Positions 6,895 to 15,799 of a DNA stretch of 38,043 bases are shown one piece after another; position 1 is the stretch's first letter, and every line of letters starts with the position of its first letter. Location: NCBI RefSeq assembly GCF_003003775.1, contig NZ_PVWJ01000044.1, forward strand, positions 1 through 38,043, given 5' to 3'. The DNA comes from Merismopedia glauca CCAP 1448/3. GTDB lineage: Bacteria > Cyanobacteriota > Cyanobacteriia > Cyanobacteriales > CCAP-1448. The notes beneath the pieces are model-generated. The model was not told the origin of the DNA. It did not search any database and saw nothing but the letters and a program-made list of their open reading frames with translations. Made by a program: the position numbers and the translations under genes.

Positions 6895-8796
6895 ATGGGA
6901 GAAGATCGGTTGCAGGATGGGCATCAACCCAGACTAGTCAAGTTGAAAGAAATCTCCTCAAGGATTCCTAAATTACCCACAGCCGTGGTAGTGGGTGGAA
7001 CTATAGCGATTTTAGGATTGACAGTCTATGCGTTTAACCAAATTAAGCAAGCTAGTCAGCCTCAACCGACAGAAACACCAATTGTCACCCCTGTAGAAAC
7101 AGCAGTTTCAGCCATTGGGAGACTGGAACCAGAAGGAGAGGTAATTACTGTTGCGGCTCCTACTTCTGTGCAAGAATCTAAGTTAGCCCGCTTGTTAGTG
7201 GAAGAGGGAGATACAGTCAGTGCTGGACAACTGATTGCCGTATTAGATAATACTGATAAGTTATCGGCGGCTTTAGATAAAGCTCAAGCCGATGTGAAAA
7301 TTGCCGAAGCTGATTATGCTGATGCTCAAATTGGTGGTAAACCTGGAGATATTGCGGCTCAAGAAGCTAAAGTAGCCAGTAGCAGAGTAGAGTTAAGGGG
7401 ACAAACAGGCATCGATTTAGCCACAATCAACCGTTTAGAGGCTCAATTAGCTGGAGAAGATCGCTCTCAAAGAGCAGGTATAGCTAGATTACAAGCAGAA
7501 CTCACTGGAGATAATACCTCTCAAAGCGCCGCGATCGCCAGACTCCAAGCTGAGTTAGTGGGTGAAAGTAAAGCTCAATCCGCTAGAATTAACAGTCTCT
7601 TAGCTCAACTATCTGGAGAAAAGAAGACTAAAACCGCTACTTTAGCTAGATTAAAAGCCGAATTAGCTGGAGAGAGCAAAAGTCAGCAAGCTACCATAGA
7701 TCGCCTCCAAAATGAAATCACAGGAGAAGCTCAGGCTCAGCAAGCTACAATTGAACGAATTAAAGCCCAGGTAAGCAATGCTGAGGTAGAAGTTCGTCGC
7801 TACCGCAATTTGTATCGAGAAGGTGCGATTTCTGCTTCTAGACTCGATAGCAAGGAACTAGAATTTAAAACTTTCCAAGAACAACTGGCTGAAGCCACCG
7901 CTAACCGTAGAAAAACGATTACTAGTTTAGAAAAGCAGGTTCAAGAAACTCAAGCTAATCGCAGTAAAACAATTACGACTCTAGAACAGCAAATTCAAGA
8001 AACGGAGGCGAATCGCAATCAGAACATCACCAGTTTAGAGCAACAAATTCAAGAAGCCTTAGCCAATCGCAATAAAACCTTAGCTAGCTTAGAGCAACAA
8101 ATCAAAGAAACTAGCGCCAACCGCAGTAAAAGCAACAATACTATAGCTAAGCAAATTGAAGAAGCTCAAGCCAATCGCGATCGCACCATTAGTACTCTAC
8201 AACAAGAAATTAACGAAGCTCAAGCTAATCGACGCAAAAATACAGGTACGTTACAGCAGGATATTCAAGGTAATCAAGGAACTTTAGATGCGATTAGAAA
8301 TCCCAGAGCTACTGACGTACAAATTGCTAGAGCCAAACTGCAAAGCGCTATCGCTAATTATAAACAAAGCAAAGCCGATTTAGATGCAGCCTACGTGCGA
8401 TCGCCCATCAATGGACGAGTTTTCAAAATTAACACTCGTGCTGGTGAAAAAGTGAATGAACGCACTGGTGAAAGCAGTAATGATGATGGCATTGTCCAAA
8501 TTGGACAAACAGAACGTATGGTAGTCACCGCAGAAGTATACGAGAGCGACATTGAAAAAGTCAAACTAGGTCAAAAAGCTACAATTGTCAGCGATGGCAA
8601 AGCATTTATTGGAGAATTGACGGGTAAAGTTAGCCAAATTGGTTTAGAAATTGGCAAAAAAGATGTTCTTAGCACCGATCCAGCCGCCGATGTCGATGCA
8701 CGGGTTGTAGAAGTTAAAATTGCTCTTTCTGAAGCAGATAGTCAAAAGGTAGCCGGATTAACTAACTCCAAAGTTGTCGTCAAAATATTGCTCTAA
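6895..8796 (+). CDS. HlyD/DevB-type membrane fusion protein with expanded coiled-coil hairpin
   Basis: This periplasmic adaptor links an inner-membrane transporter to a TolC-type channel. An N-terminal membrane segment (about 29-48) is followed by a lipoyl half-motif (83-118) and a long coiled-coil hairpin (about 120-490). The second lipoyl half is YVRSPINGRVFKINTRAGEK, and beta-barrel parts follow. The hairpin tip carries a perfect RLS docking motif (R302, L306, S313). Both arms are built of exact 18-residue repeats: RL at 180, 198, 216, 252 and 270 (SL at 234, RI at 288) in the ascending arm, and ANR at 336, 354, 372, 390, 408, 426 and 444 in the descending arm. At 633 residues it is far longer than usual DevB proteins (about 450-500). 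No devC/devA partner genes adjoin, so its transporter is elsewhere. Confidence 0.9.
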   Translation: MGEDRLQDGHQPRLVKLKEISSRIPKLPTAVVVGGTIAILGLTVYAFNQIKQASQPQPTETPIVTPVETAVSAIGRLEPEGEVITVAAPTSVQESKLARLLVEEGDTVSAGQLIAVLDNTDKLSAALDKAQADVKIAEADYADAQIGGKPGDIAAQEAKVASSRVELRGQTGIDLATINRLEAQLAGEDRSQRAGIARLQAELTGDNTSQSAAIARLQAELVGESKAQSARINSLLAQLSGEKKTKTATLARLKAELAGESKSQQATIDRLQNEITGEAQAQQATIERIKAQVSNAEVEVRRYRNLYREGAISASRLDSKELEFKTFQEQLAEATANRRKTITSLEKQVQETQANRSKTITTLEQQIQETEANRNQNITSLEQQIQEALANRNKTLASLEQQIKETSANRSKSNNTIAKQIEEAQANRDRTISTLQQEINEAQANRRKNTGTLQQDIQGNQGTLDAIRNPRATDVQIARAKLQSAIANYKQSKADLDAAYVRSPINGRVFKINTRAGEKVNERTGESSNDDGIVQIGQTERMVVTAEVYESDIEKVKLGQKATIVSDGKAFIGELTGKVSQIGLEIGKKDVLSTDPAADVDARVVEVKIALSEADSQKVAGLTNSKVVVKILL

Positions 8797-8946
8797 AGCA
8801 TCGGGTTGACAGACAAATCTTTGACTTTCTAAGTACCTGTGCAAAATTAATTTAAGATTTGGCTGAGTAAAGAGTAAGGAGTAAAGAGTTAACGTAATGG
8901 GGATAATTGGGAACTAGTGCAGAGCTATACCCATTATTTTGCCTAC

Positions 8947-11136
8947 TCAATTCAATACTTTAATTTCTCGAATTCGCCACTGATTATCCTGCTCTATCAA
9001 GTTGTATCTCACCAGTAACTCGTCATCACGAGATTCCGATTGGTTGAGTTTTCCAGCTTTGTATAGTTGAGCTTTTTCTTTAACGTTAGCGTCAATACTA
9101 GCTTGAGTCTGATCCTTCGGATTTAGCTGAACTGATTTGATGGTAAAACTGTGTTCGTATTCCCAGTAAGAATTAGCTTGGCGATCGCCTTCAGCGCGGC
9201 TTTTTTGGTCGTCAAGAGCAGGTTGGGTGAGTATACTAGATAATTGGTCGATTTGATGAGCTTTTCCCCTAGCTTTGGCTTTCGTATCGAGCCAAGATTG
9301 AATTATCTTTTGGGCTGTATCTTGGCTTAAGGTTCTTGCTACTGAAGTAGTTGGAGTTGGGGTAGAAGTACCTGTACCGCTAGGAATAAGAATCGGCGCT
9401 CGATCTAGCCTCACTAGTAACTGATCTGGCTCTAAACCACCTATAGTTATTTGACTGGCTTGTCGAGATCTTGCCCAACTAATCCCACCTACTAAAATAC
9501 CTAATCCTAAAAGACACCAAAGGAGAGGTTTTAACCGACGAGGACGGCGTGGTTGACCATTTTGGCGAGATTGCTGGCGTGATTGCCCTCTGCGTTGTCT
9601 TTTCTCTCGCCTTCGTTGTCCTGGCGCTTTGGTAATTGGGGTTTCGGTTTCCCTAGAGGTAACAACAATTCTCTCTGATGGTAACCGACTGGGCGAGTCT
9701 TGAGTATTTCCCCTTGAGATTCTGGTTCCGTAGGTATTACCTGAAGAGTGGTTGTGATTATTGTTATTTAACTCTTCCTCTTGGGGTATTGTCTGAACTG
9801 AGGTGTTAATAACTTCTGGTTCATCCATAGTTTCCCATGAGGAAGCAGAATCGCGATCAACACTTACCTGAGTTAGATATTCTTGAACTTCTTCATCTAG
9901 AAAATAGGGTTTTAAGACAGCACGCTTCCCAGTCAAGTCTCTAAAGTAGGGGAATAGTTCTTTATCGAACCATTCTTCTGTATAATCACACAATCCAGGC
10001 AGTAAATCTGGGGCATTTTCTGATTTTTCTCGAATAACATTGACAGCTTCTTCGTCACTACTTAGTTCGATCGCCCTTCCTGCTTCTTCAATTTGCCTTA
10101 ATAACAAAGAACAGATTGCTCTTTCTAAATGCACGTCTCGACGCTGACTCAATTGCAGTAGCATTTCTTTAGCTTTAGCGATCAGGGGGGGCTGTTTTTG
10201 GTCGAATCCACGGGCGATTAAGGCGGAAACGGCTAAATAGCTGGCAACTTCGGAAGGTCGCCGAGCTTCTAGTTCAAATAAGGCTTGTTGCTCTACGCTA
10301 GTTAGATAAACTCTGATTTGCTGAATGAAACGCAAAAAATCTTCGGTTCTCAAGCCAGAGCGATCGTTTTTAGTGCCATTAATCCCACCACGAGCATCTA
10401 GCATTTCTTTAAGCATCTGCAACCCTTGCATCCTGTCGCTGACTTTCTCTTCTTCGAGAGAGAGTAACTCTAAAATTCGGTAAGGGCGCAGTTTATAAAT
10501 TTCAGTTTGAATTTCCTGAGCTAAAGAGTTAAATAAGCTTTCTTTAGTCAGTAAATCTTTACCAGTAGTTAGTGTCTGAGCCGCTAGTTCATATTCTCTT
10601 TTTTGCCACTGTTCTCTACCAATTTCTAAGTAAGCTAGGGCAACAACTAAAATCAAATCCCGCGATTGACTTTGAGTTAAGTTGAATTCATCCGGTTCTA
10701 GATTAAAACTCACACGGGGTTTTTCTAGACATGGATGAGCAATTTGTAAGATTTGCTGATATTCTCCTAGTTCGTATAACAGTAACAACGCTCCCAGGAA
10801 CTTATCAGGTGTAATCTCTAACGTTGGGGGTGCATAAATTTCGACAGCAGGAGTAGTAGATTCGGTTTCTTCAGTTAACTCAACCTCGCTATTTTCTGGG
10901 ATGCTAGATGAGCGTATTGTTTTTAACAATAAGCCATCGTAACGAATCCGTCTTTCTGGGCGAGAGAGAACTTCATAAGCTTCTGTCAACAAATCATGAC
11001 GTGAGGCGATCGCTGCTTCGGAATAATCATGCTGGGGTAACTGCTGAACGTGATCGCTATATGCTGATTCTATCTGATCGGCAGATGTCTGGATGGGCAA
11101 CCCCAAGATGCGATAATAGTCTAAGCAGATTTGCAC
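8947..11136 (-). CDS. zipN: cell division protein ZipN/Ftn2 (ARC6 homologue)
   Basis: ZipN (Ftn2, Cdv2) is the cyanobacterial ancestor of plastid ARC6. It is an inner-membrane anchor that binds and stabilises FtsZ and recruits other division proteins. The 729-residue protein starts with a degenerate J-domain (DYYRILGLP at 6-14, ending RRIRYDGLLL near 78). A long helical middle follows, then a very basic stretch of R and Q, then one membrane segment (LLWCLLGLGILVGGISW, about 535-553). The C-terminal periplasmic domain is of the IMS/DUF4101 type (TAQKIIQSWLDTKAKARGKA to the end WRIREIKVLN). The HPD motif of true J proteins is absent, as usual for this family. Length and domain order are normal. 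It is a single gene with its promoter expected in the 11137-11600 spacer. Confidence 0.93.
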   Translation of the reverse strand: MQICLDYYRILGLPIQTSADQIESAYSDHVQQLPQHDYSEAAIASRHDLLTEAYEVLSRPERRIRYDGLLLKTIRSSSIPENSEVELTEETESTTPAVEIYAPPTLEITPDKFLGALLLLYELGEYQQILQIAHPCLEKPRVSFNLEPDEFNLTQSQSRDLILVVALAYLEIGREQWQKREYELAAQTLTTGKDLLTKESLFNSLAQEIQTEIYKLRPYRILELLSLEEEKVSDRMQGLQMLKEMLDARGGINGTKNDRSGLRTEDFLRFIQQIRVYLTSVEQQALFELEARRPSEVASYLAVSALIARGFDQKQPPLIAKAKEMLLQLSQRRDVHLERAICSLLLRQIEEAGRAIELSSDEEAVNVIREKSENAPDLLPGLCDYTEEWFDKELFPYFRDLTGKRAVLKPYFLDEEVQEYLTQVSVDRDSASSWETMDEPEVINTSVQTIPQEEELNNNNHNHSSGNTYGTRISRGNTQDSPSRLPSERIVVTSRETETPITKAPGQRRREKRQRRGQSRQQSRQNGQPRRPRRLKPLLWCLLGLGILVGGISWARSRQASQITIGGLEPDQLLVRLDRAPILIPSGTGTSTPTPTTSVARTLSQDTAQKIIQSWLDTKAKARGKAHQIDQLSSILTQPALDDQKSRAEGDRQANSYWEYEHSFTIKSVQLNPKDQTQASIDANVKEKAQLYKAGKLNQSESRDDELLVRYNLIEQDNQWRIREIKVLN

Positions 11137-11600
11137 GGTTTACCTATAAGCAGAAGGACACGTCTATATGACAATATTTAGACAATACAGCAAATTCGCT
11201 GTATCAATCCTCATAGAGCAGAAGTTCACTCACAAAATTTAGGTATAAATAATACATACCTATAGTCATTAATTACAGATAAATTTTAAATTAGCAAGGT
11301 AGTTTTGACTGTTGTTAGCGATCGCTATTAAGTTGCCTTTGTATTTAATTTACTACTTGAGATCGAGGAAGAGGGAAAAGGGTTGGTGTAGCCTGTCTCT
11401 AGAGAATTGCACAACACCTTACTCCATGAGACGGCATTGGATCTCTTGCGAAACTCAAGCAATATTGTTTCACGCTAAGGGTTTGAGACAATTTTTAATT
11501 AATCAGAGAAATCCAACTCTTTAGTGCTGGAAACGATTCCCGTAGCCGCAGGCTGCGCGCAGCGCATATCCCGATTCCCGATACGCCATAAATATCGGAC
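11137..11600. other. 464-bp spacer between bioF and zipN
   Basis: No convincing gene was found. A 70-codon plus-strand frame at 11312-11524 has no ribosome-binding site and no recognisable family. TAGGTAT (11240-11246) and ATACCTA (11256-11262) form a 7-bp inverted repeat about 110 bp upstream of zipN that could be an operator. A GC-rich repeat fragment with the palindrome GCTGCGCGCAGC (11552-11563) lies near the bioF end, and one HIP1 site lies near 11320. Confidence 0.5.
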
Positions 11601-12782
11601 TTATGCAAGATGTCTATTGATTGAGGTTTTCAGCGCTGCGACTAATGCTTGCAAGTGCTGAGTTTCGTGAGTTGCCATCAAAGTCAGGCGAATTCGACTA
11701 GTAGGAACTGTAGGTGGGCGAATCGCAGGAGCAAAGATGCCTTGCTCTCTAAGCTGTTGGGTTAATTGTAAGGCTTGAGAAGGACTACCCATCGATATAC
11801 AAATGATAGGCGATGCAGAGGGTAATAAGTTTATTTCCGGTAACTCTTGAGATATAAGTTGCTTGAGAGTAGAAACATTTTCCCAAAGTTGCTGGCGATG
11901 TTCTGGTTCTTGGCGGATAATTTTTAGTGCAGCTAGGGCAGTGGCAGTATCGGCTATAGAGAGTGCGGTAGTATAAATAAAGCTGGCGGCACGATTGCGG
12001 AGAAAATCTACTAGATTTTTGCTTCCAGCCACATATCCGCCTAAACTGCCTAAAGATTTGCTCAAGGTGCCAATTTGAATTAAAGGGAAACTAGTTAAAC
12101 CGAAATATTCAACGCAACCAGCCCCATTATCTCCAAAAACTCCGGTAGCGTGAGCTTCATCGACTAAGACCATGCAATTATGAGCTTCTGCTAGTTCTAA
12201 GATTTCTGGTAAGGGGCACAAATCTCCATCCATACTGAAGACAGTATCGCTAACAATCAGACAGCGCCGATAGTGGGAACGATATTGAGCTAGATTTTGG
12301 CTTAAGTCGGCTAGATTACAGTGCTGATAATCTATTTGGGTTGCCTGACTTAGAATACCACCATTTTTGAGGCTAGAGTGATTGTATTCATCTGCTAAAA
12401 TTAAGTCACGCGCACCGACTAGAGAGGCGATCGCCCCTAAGTTAGCTAGATATCCAGAACTGAATACCAATGCATCTTCTGTCTGTTTTAAAGCTGCTAT
12501 TTCTAATTCTAGTTGGCGATGTAGCTCCCTGTGCCCAGTCATTAACCGAGAACCAGTACTACCCGTACCAAAAGTTTGGATGGCAGCGATCGCAGCTTCT
12601 ATCAGCCTATAATCGCCAGCTAAACCTAAATAATCGTTGCTAGCAAAGTTAATGACTGGTTTTCCTTCTAGCACAACTTCCGCACCAGGAAGGCTCTCCA
12701 GAGTGCGTACAGAACGATACCAATTAGCTTGATGTATTGTGGTGAGAGATTTCTCAATCCACAGGTAAGAATCTTCTAACAT
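11601..12782 (-). CDS. bioF: 8-amino-7-oxononanoate synthase
   Basis: BioF condenses pimeloyl-ACP (or CoA) with L-alanine to give 8-amino-7-oxononanoate, the first dedicated ring-building step of biotin synthesis. The 393-residue PLP enzyme (alpha-oxoamine synthase family) shows FASNDYLGL (47-55), the GTGSTGSRL loop (72-80) and LVDEAHATG with PLP-binding D208. [12 protein letters not shown] contains the Schiff-base lysine K242. Length is normal and no residue is missing. It is cytoplasmic. No other bio gene is adjacent, as is common in cyanobacteria where the pathway is scattered. Related enzymes (2-amino-3-ketobutyrate CoA ligase, serine palmitoyltransferase) share the motifs, so specificity rests on overall similarity. 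Confidence 0.9.
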   Translation of the reverse strand: MLEDSYLWIEKSLTTIHQANWYRSVRTLESLPGAEVVLEGKPVINFASNDYLGLAGDYRLIEAAIAAIQTFGTGSTGSRLMTGHRELHRQLELEIAALKQTEDALVFSSGYLANLGAIASLVGARDLILADEYNHSSLKNGGILSQATQIDYQHCNLADLSQNLAQYRSHYRRCLIVSDTVFSMDGDLCPLPEILELAEAHNCMVLVDEAHATGVFGDNGAGCVEYFGLTSFPLIQIGTLSKSLGSLGGYVAGSKNLVDFLRNRAASFIYTTALSIADTATALAALKIIRQEPEHRQQLWENVSTLKQLISQELPEINLLPSASPIICISMGSPSQALQLTQQLREQGIFAPAIRPPTVPTSRIRLTLMATHETQHLQALVAALKTSINRHLA

Positions 12783-12807
12783 TCAGAATTTATACTTTAG
12801 CTATTGT

Positions 12808-12830
12808 GGGGTAGGCATCTCGCCTGCCCC
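12808..12830. repeat. REP-like hairpin in the bioF/mannosyltransferase divergent spacer
   Basis: GGGGTAGGC (12808-12816) and GCCTGCCCC (12822-12830) form a 9-bp stem with one G-T wobble and a five-base loop. It occurs in the 125-bp divergent spacer, so it is unlikely to be a terminator. It looks like a dispersed REP-type element. Confidence 0.6.
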
Positions 12831-12907
12831 AGTTATAAAATTTAAATGCAGCATAATTTATTTATGCTAAAAAGTTATTTTAACTTAGTTATTAATGACA
12901 ATTTACC

Positions 12908-14068
12908 GTGAATTTACTCAAAAAATCCGAAACAATCAAACGAGAGCCATACTTGAATTTTAAACTTTTTTATAGAAATATAGATCGCAAATTAATCTGG
13001 CAAGTTCTAACTATTAAATTCTTGGTTATACTTTGGGGAGGAATCGTTCATCAAGTTTTTACAAGGCATCGTTTTGCTAACTTAGGAGATTGGTTAGCTA
13101 TTTGGAATCTTTGGGATGCACCTCGTTATTTAAATCTTGCTGAATTTGGTTATCAATCCAGTGGTGAGAATCAAGTAAACATTGCTTTTTATCCACTTTA
13201 TCCACTGCTGATTAGATGCATAGAAACTATTACTAATAACTATATTGTTAGCGCTTTCTTAATCTCAGCCTTAGCATCCATAGCTACAGCCATATTTTTA
13301 CAAAATTTAGTAGCGGTAGATTATTCACCGAAAATAGCTCGTTCTAGCGTCCTTTTTTTATTTATATTTCCTACTAGCTACTTTCTACATATTGGCTACA
13401 CTGAAAGTCTGTTTCTTGCTTTATCAATTGGTTGTTTATTAGCAGCTAGAACTAATAATTGGCGGTGGGTTGGATTTCTGGGAGGATTAGCAACTATGAC
13501 TCGAATTAATGGGATGATTTTAATCCCTGCTTTGATCGTAGAAGCGATTCACCAATACAGGATTAATAAACGGTTTAACCGAAGTTGGTTATGGATTCTG
13601 GCTGTTCCCAGTGGATTAATAATTTACTTGCTATGTAACCTTTGGGTAAATGGTAATATTTTCAGTTTTCTAGAATTTCAGCGAGAGTTTTGGCATAAAT
13701 CTTCGGCATTTCCTTGGCAAAGTATTTGGGCTAAAATTCAGCAAACTCCGCGTTATGCTGCTTATGAAATGCAGATGGTGGGGGTACAAGAACTACTATT
13801 TATTGCGATCGGTTTAGCTGGTACGATCTGGAGTTGGTTTAAGTTACGCCCAGTTTATAGTGTGTGGATGACTGGTAATTGGTGGTTGTTTACTAGTACT
13901 TCTTTTATTTTGAGCGTACCACGTTACACTTTAGTTCTTTTTCCGCTTTATATCGGGTTTTCTTTCTTATATAAAGAACGAATTCTATATAACGTAATTA
14001 TCGTTTGGTGCGTCGTATTTTTGTTGTTATTTTCTGGTTTGTTTGCTGTAGGTAAATGGGCGTTTTAA
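12908..14068 (+). CDS. PIG-V-like membrane mannosyltransferase family protein
   Basis: This 386-residue polytopic membrane protein has about 8-10 hydrophobic segments and resembles the bacterial branch of the PIG-V/GPI mannosyltransferase family (GT-C fold). Family landmarks are LWDAPRYLNLAEFGYQ (about 77-92) with an acidic residue in the first extracytoplasmic loop, AFYPLYPLLIR (104-114), and YFLHIGYTESLFLALS near 164. Such enzymes use polyprenyl-phosphate-linked sugars on the outer face of the membrane; the acceptor here is unknown. Translation appears to start at GTG (12908), with no strong ribosome-binding site. The gene is AT-richer than its neighbours and stands alone. After the stop there is a TTGATTG heptamer repeat. 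Confidence 0.82.
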   Translation: MNLLKKSETIKREPYLNFKLFYRNIDRKLIWQVLTIKFLVILWGGIVHQVFTRHRFANLGDWLAIWNLWDAPRYLNLAEFGYQSSGENQVNIAFYPLYPLLIRCIETITNNYIVSAFLISALASIATAIFLQNLVAVDYSPKIARSSVLFLFIFPTSYFLHIGYTESLFLALSIGCLLAARTNNWRWVGFLGGLATMTRINGMILIPALIVEAIHQYRINKRFNRSWLWILAVPSGLIIYLLCNLWVNGNIFSFLEFQREFWHKSSAFPWQSIWAKIQQTPRYAAYEMQMVGVQELLFIAIGLAGTIWSWFKLRPVYSVWMTGNWWLFTSTSFILSVPRYTLVLFPLYIGFSFLYKERILYNVIIVWCVVFLLLFSGLFAVGKWAF

Positions 14069-14077
14069 ATCGGCATT

Positions 14078-14100
14078 GTTGATTGTTGATTGTTGATTGG
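14078..14100. repeat. tandem heptamer TTGATTG x3
   Basis: Three imperfect head-to-tail units of TTGATTG lie 10 bp after the mannosyltransferase stop. The rest of the spacer 14101-14234 has no gene, but a second heptamer array (ACTTCTG, 14217-14234) adjoins the ABM gene. Confidence 0.75.
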
Positions 14101-14234
14101 GTTTTCTTTCGCTCTTATCTCTGACTATTCCTGCTTGGGGTATCAACCTAGTTCATACCTTGATTCAGCAACGCCTTTAAATCTATACACATATCAAAGG
14201 TTTGATGCTCCATTTTAACTTCTGACTTCTGACT

Positions 14235-14591
14235 TCATTCAAAGTTGGATTTCCTATCGTCAACCCAACCTACCAGATCGCGATGAGATTGGTTATTTCG
14301 TAGAACAACTTCATAATGTTCAACTATGGGAAATGGCTCATAGAAGTGATGTAGCAGAGAACGCCACTCTTGGTATTCTGGCGATTGTCGAAATCCAACA
14401 GTGTGGTTTTCCAAATCCTCCCAATTGACAAGCAGAATATAACGGTTTGCAGTTTCCATACAACGTTGGAGTTCATGAGATTTGTATCCCGGCATAGCAG
14501 CAATTATGATTGAAGCCGTTTTGAAAGCGCTTTCAAACTCAGCAGCTAAACCAGGTTTAATATCTAAAATTGCAACTTCTAAGATCGCCAA
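14235..14591 (-). CDS. antibiotic biosynthesis monooxygenase (ABM) domain protein
   Basis: This 118-residue single-domain protein has the dimeric alpha/beta barrel (ABM) fold. Evidence includes EVAILDIKPGLAAEFESAFK at the N-terminus, MPGYKSHELQRCMETANRYI in the middle and LLVNWEDLENHTVGFRQSPE. The fold is shared by quinol monooxygenases, heme-degrading enzymes and many uncharacterised stress proteins, so the substrate is open. No heme ligand is evident. The predicted start is TTG, because no ATG or GTG fits the conserved N-terminus. It is cytoplasmic. It lies just downstream of the exoD-DUF1823 pair on the same strand, with a 61-bp gap. Confidence 0.82.
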   Translation of the reverse strand: MAILEVAILDIKPGLAAEFESAFKTASIIIAAMPGYKSHELQRCMETANRYILLVNWEDLENHTVGFRQSPEYQEWRSLLHHFYEPFPIVEHYEVVLRNNQSHRDLVGWVDDRKSNFE

Positions 14592-14652
14592 TTTTAAAGC
14601 TAGCTCAACACGGAAAAATCTAAGACAATCGTAGCAAAATTACGATTATAGT

Positions 14653-15021
14653 TCACGACAAATTAATTTTTAAGTAACTCAATAGCCAATTTGCCATTGT
14701 GGCTCTACGGGTTTGCCTGGGACCAAATTCACCAATTTTATAACCTTTAAATCCCAATTCTTCTTTGAGCAATTGTTTGTTTTCAGCAGGTATAGAACGG
14801 GTTAATTTAACTGTAGCTGGGCGACTGGCAATGAAGTCTGGTGGTTCGGGATAATCTTGTGCCCACTCTGGAGTAACTAAAGAATTATCCCATTTATTTG
14901 TCTCAAAATTGTAGCGATAACCAAGATAGTGCCAAACTAATTGATTCACTGCTTCATCAGTCATTTCTTCCTTTAAGATAGCCCAAATAGTATCTGTATT
15001 TAAAGGTGGAAAATCTAACAT
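14653..15021 (-). CDS. DUF1823 family protein
   Basis: This 122-residue soluble protein matches my memory of the cyanobacterial/plant DUF1823 family: PPLNTDTIWAILKEEMTDEA at the N-terminus, then VNQLVWHYLGYRY and a conserved tail FGPRQTRRATMANWLLSYL. There is no signal peptide, membrane segment or catalytic motif, and the function is unknown. It starts 5 bp after the exoD stop, so the two are surely cotranscribed. The family assignment is from memory, not from a search. Confidence 0.7.
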   Translation of the reverse strand: MLDFPPLNTDTIWAILKEEMTDEAVNQLVWHYLGYRYNFETNKWDNSLVTPEWAQDYPEPPDFIASRPATVKLTRSIPAENKQLLKEELGFKGYKIGEFGPRQTRRATMANWLLSYLKINLS

Positions 15022-15026
15022 AGAAA

Positions 15027-15638
15027 TTAACTAGTCCAAAACCAATTGGGTAAAAGATGCGGTAATTGCCAAATTAAATAACCAATTCCACCGAAGAAAA
15101 GAGTAATCAGAAAAGTGCTGATATAACTGACGCACATCAACAATCCATCTCTTTCTAAAGAGGCTATGACAAATAATAAAATGCCTACAGTGGGAATTGG
15201 GTTAGTTAATGGGACTGGTAACATCAATAAAATAGCTAACCAAGCAATACATAAGCCATTGATTCGCCAGAGTATAGGGCGATCGACAAGATGAGTCAAG
15301 CGTCTACGACTGATTTTACTGACTATTTTGGCAAATCTATGCAAATTTTTGAGTAAAAGAGCGACCAAACGATGAGGAAATCTGTATTTAGCTATCCTTT
15401 TTGGTAGCCAAGGTATTTTTTTGCCCATTGCCATTTGCAAAGAAAGTAGCAAAGTACCACCGCCAAGTATAGTGGTAATTCCTGGTGGCATGGGAAACAG
15501 AAATGGAAAAGTTAATAACCCAATTGCTAAACTAAATCCTCCTTCTGAAGTTTGTGCCAAAATATCTCCCAGAGTTAGCGGGCGATCGCTCAATTCTTCC
15601 AACAATAATCTTAGCTCTTCAGCAAATCCTCGCCTCAT
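15027..15638 (-). CDS. exopolysaccharide synthesis protein, ExoD family
   Basis: This 203-residue integral membrane protein belongs to the ExoD family, first found as a Rhizobium locus affecting exopolysaccharide production and alkali tolerance. It has the typical N-terminal helix SDRPLTLGDILAQTSEGGFS, the loop FPFLFPMPPGITTILGGGTL, and the central RRRLTHLVDRPILWRINGLC. Four to five hydrophobic segments follow. The biochemical role is not established, so a direct polysaccharide function is not implied. The ATG is preceded by AAAGGAG. It is the first gene of a two-gene unit with the DUF1823 protein. Confidence 0.87.
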   Translation of the reverse strand: MRRGFAEELRLLLEELSDRPLTLGDILAQTSEGGFSLAIGLLTFPFLFPMPPGITTILGGGTLLLSLQMAMGKKIPWLPKRIAKYRFPHRLVALLLKNLHRFAKIVSKISRRRLTHLVDRPILWRINGLCIAWLAILLMLPVPLTNPIPTVGILLFVIASLERDGLLMCVSYISTFLITLFFGGIGYLIWQLPHLLPNWFWTS

Positions 15639-15799
15639 ATACTCCTTTGAATTTTCTAAATCGGGATAGGTTCAAATTCAGAGCAATTTTAACAAATATT
15701 AAATGATTGTTGGGGGCGATCGCTCTCACTTAAACTAATGGTTTTTATGATCTTATTGATAGACTGAATTTTAGTACCAATGGTTATAACTATCAAAAT

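Noticed and set aside
11312-11524. 70-codon plus-strand ORF in the zipN-bioF spacer
   Set aside because: No ribosome-binding site, no recognisable motif, and composition like non-coding DNA.
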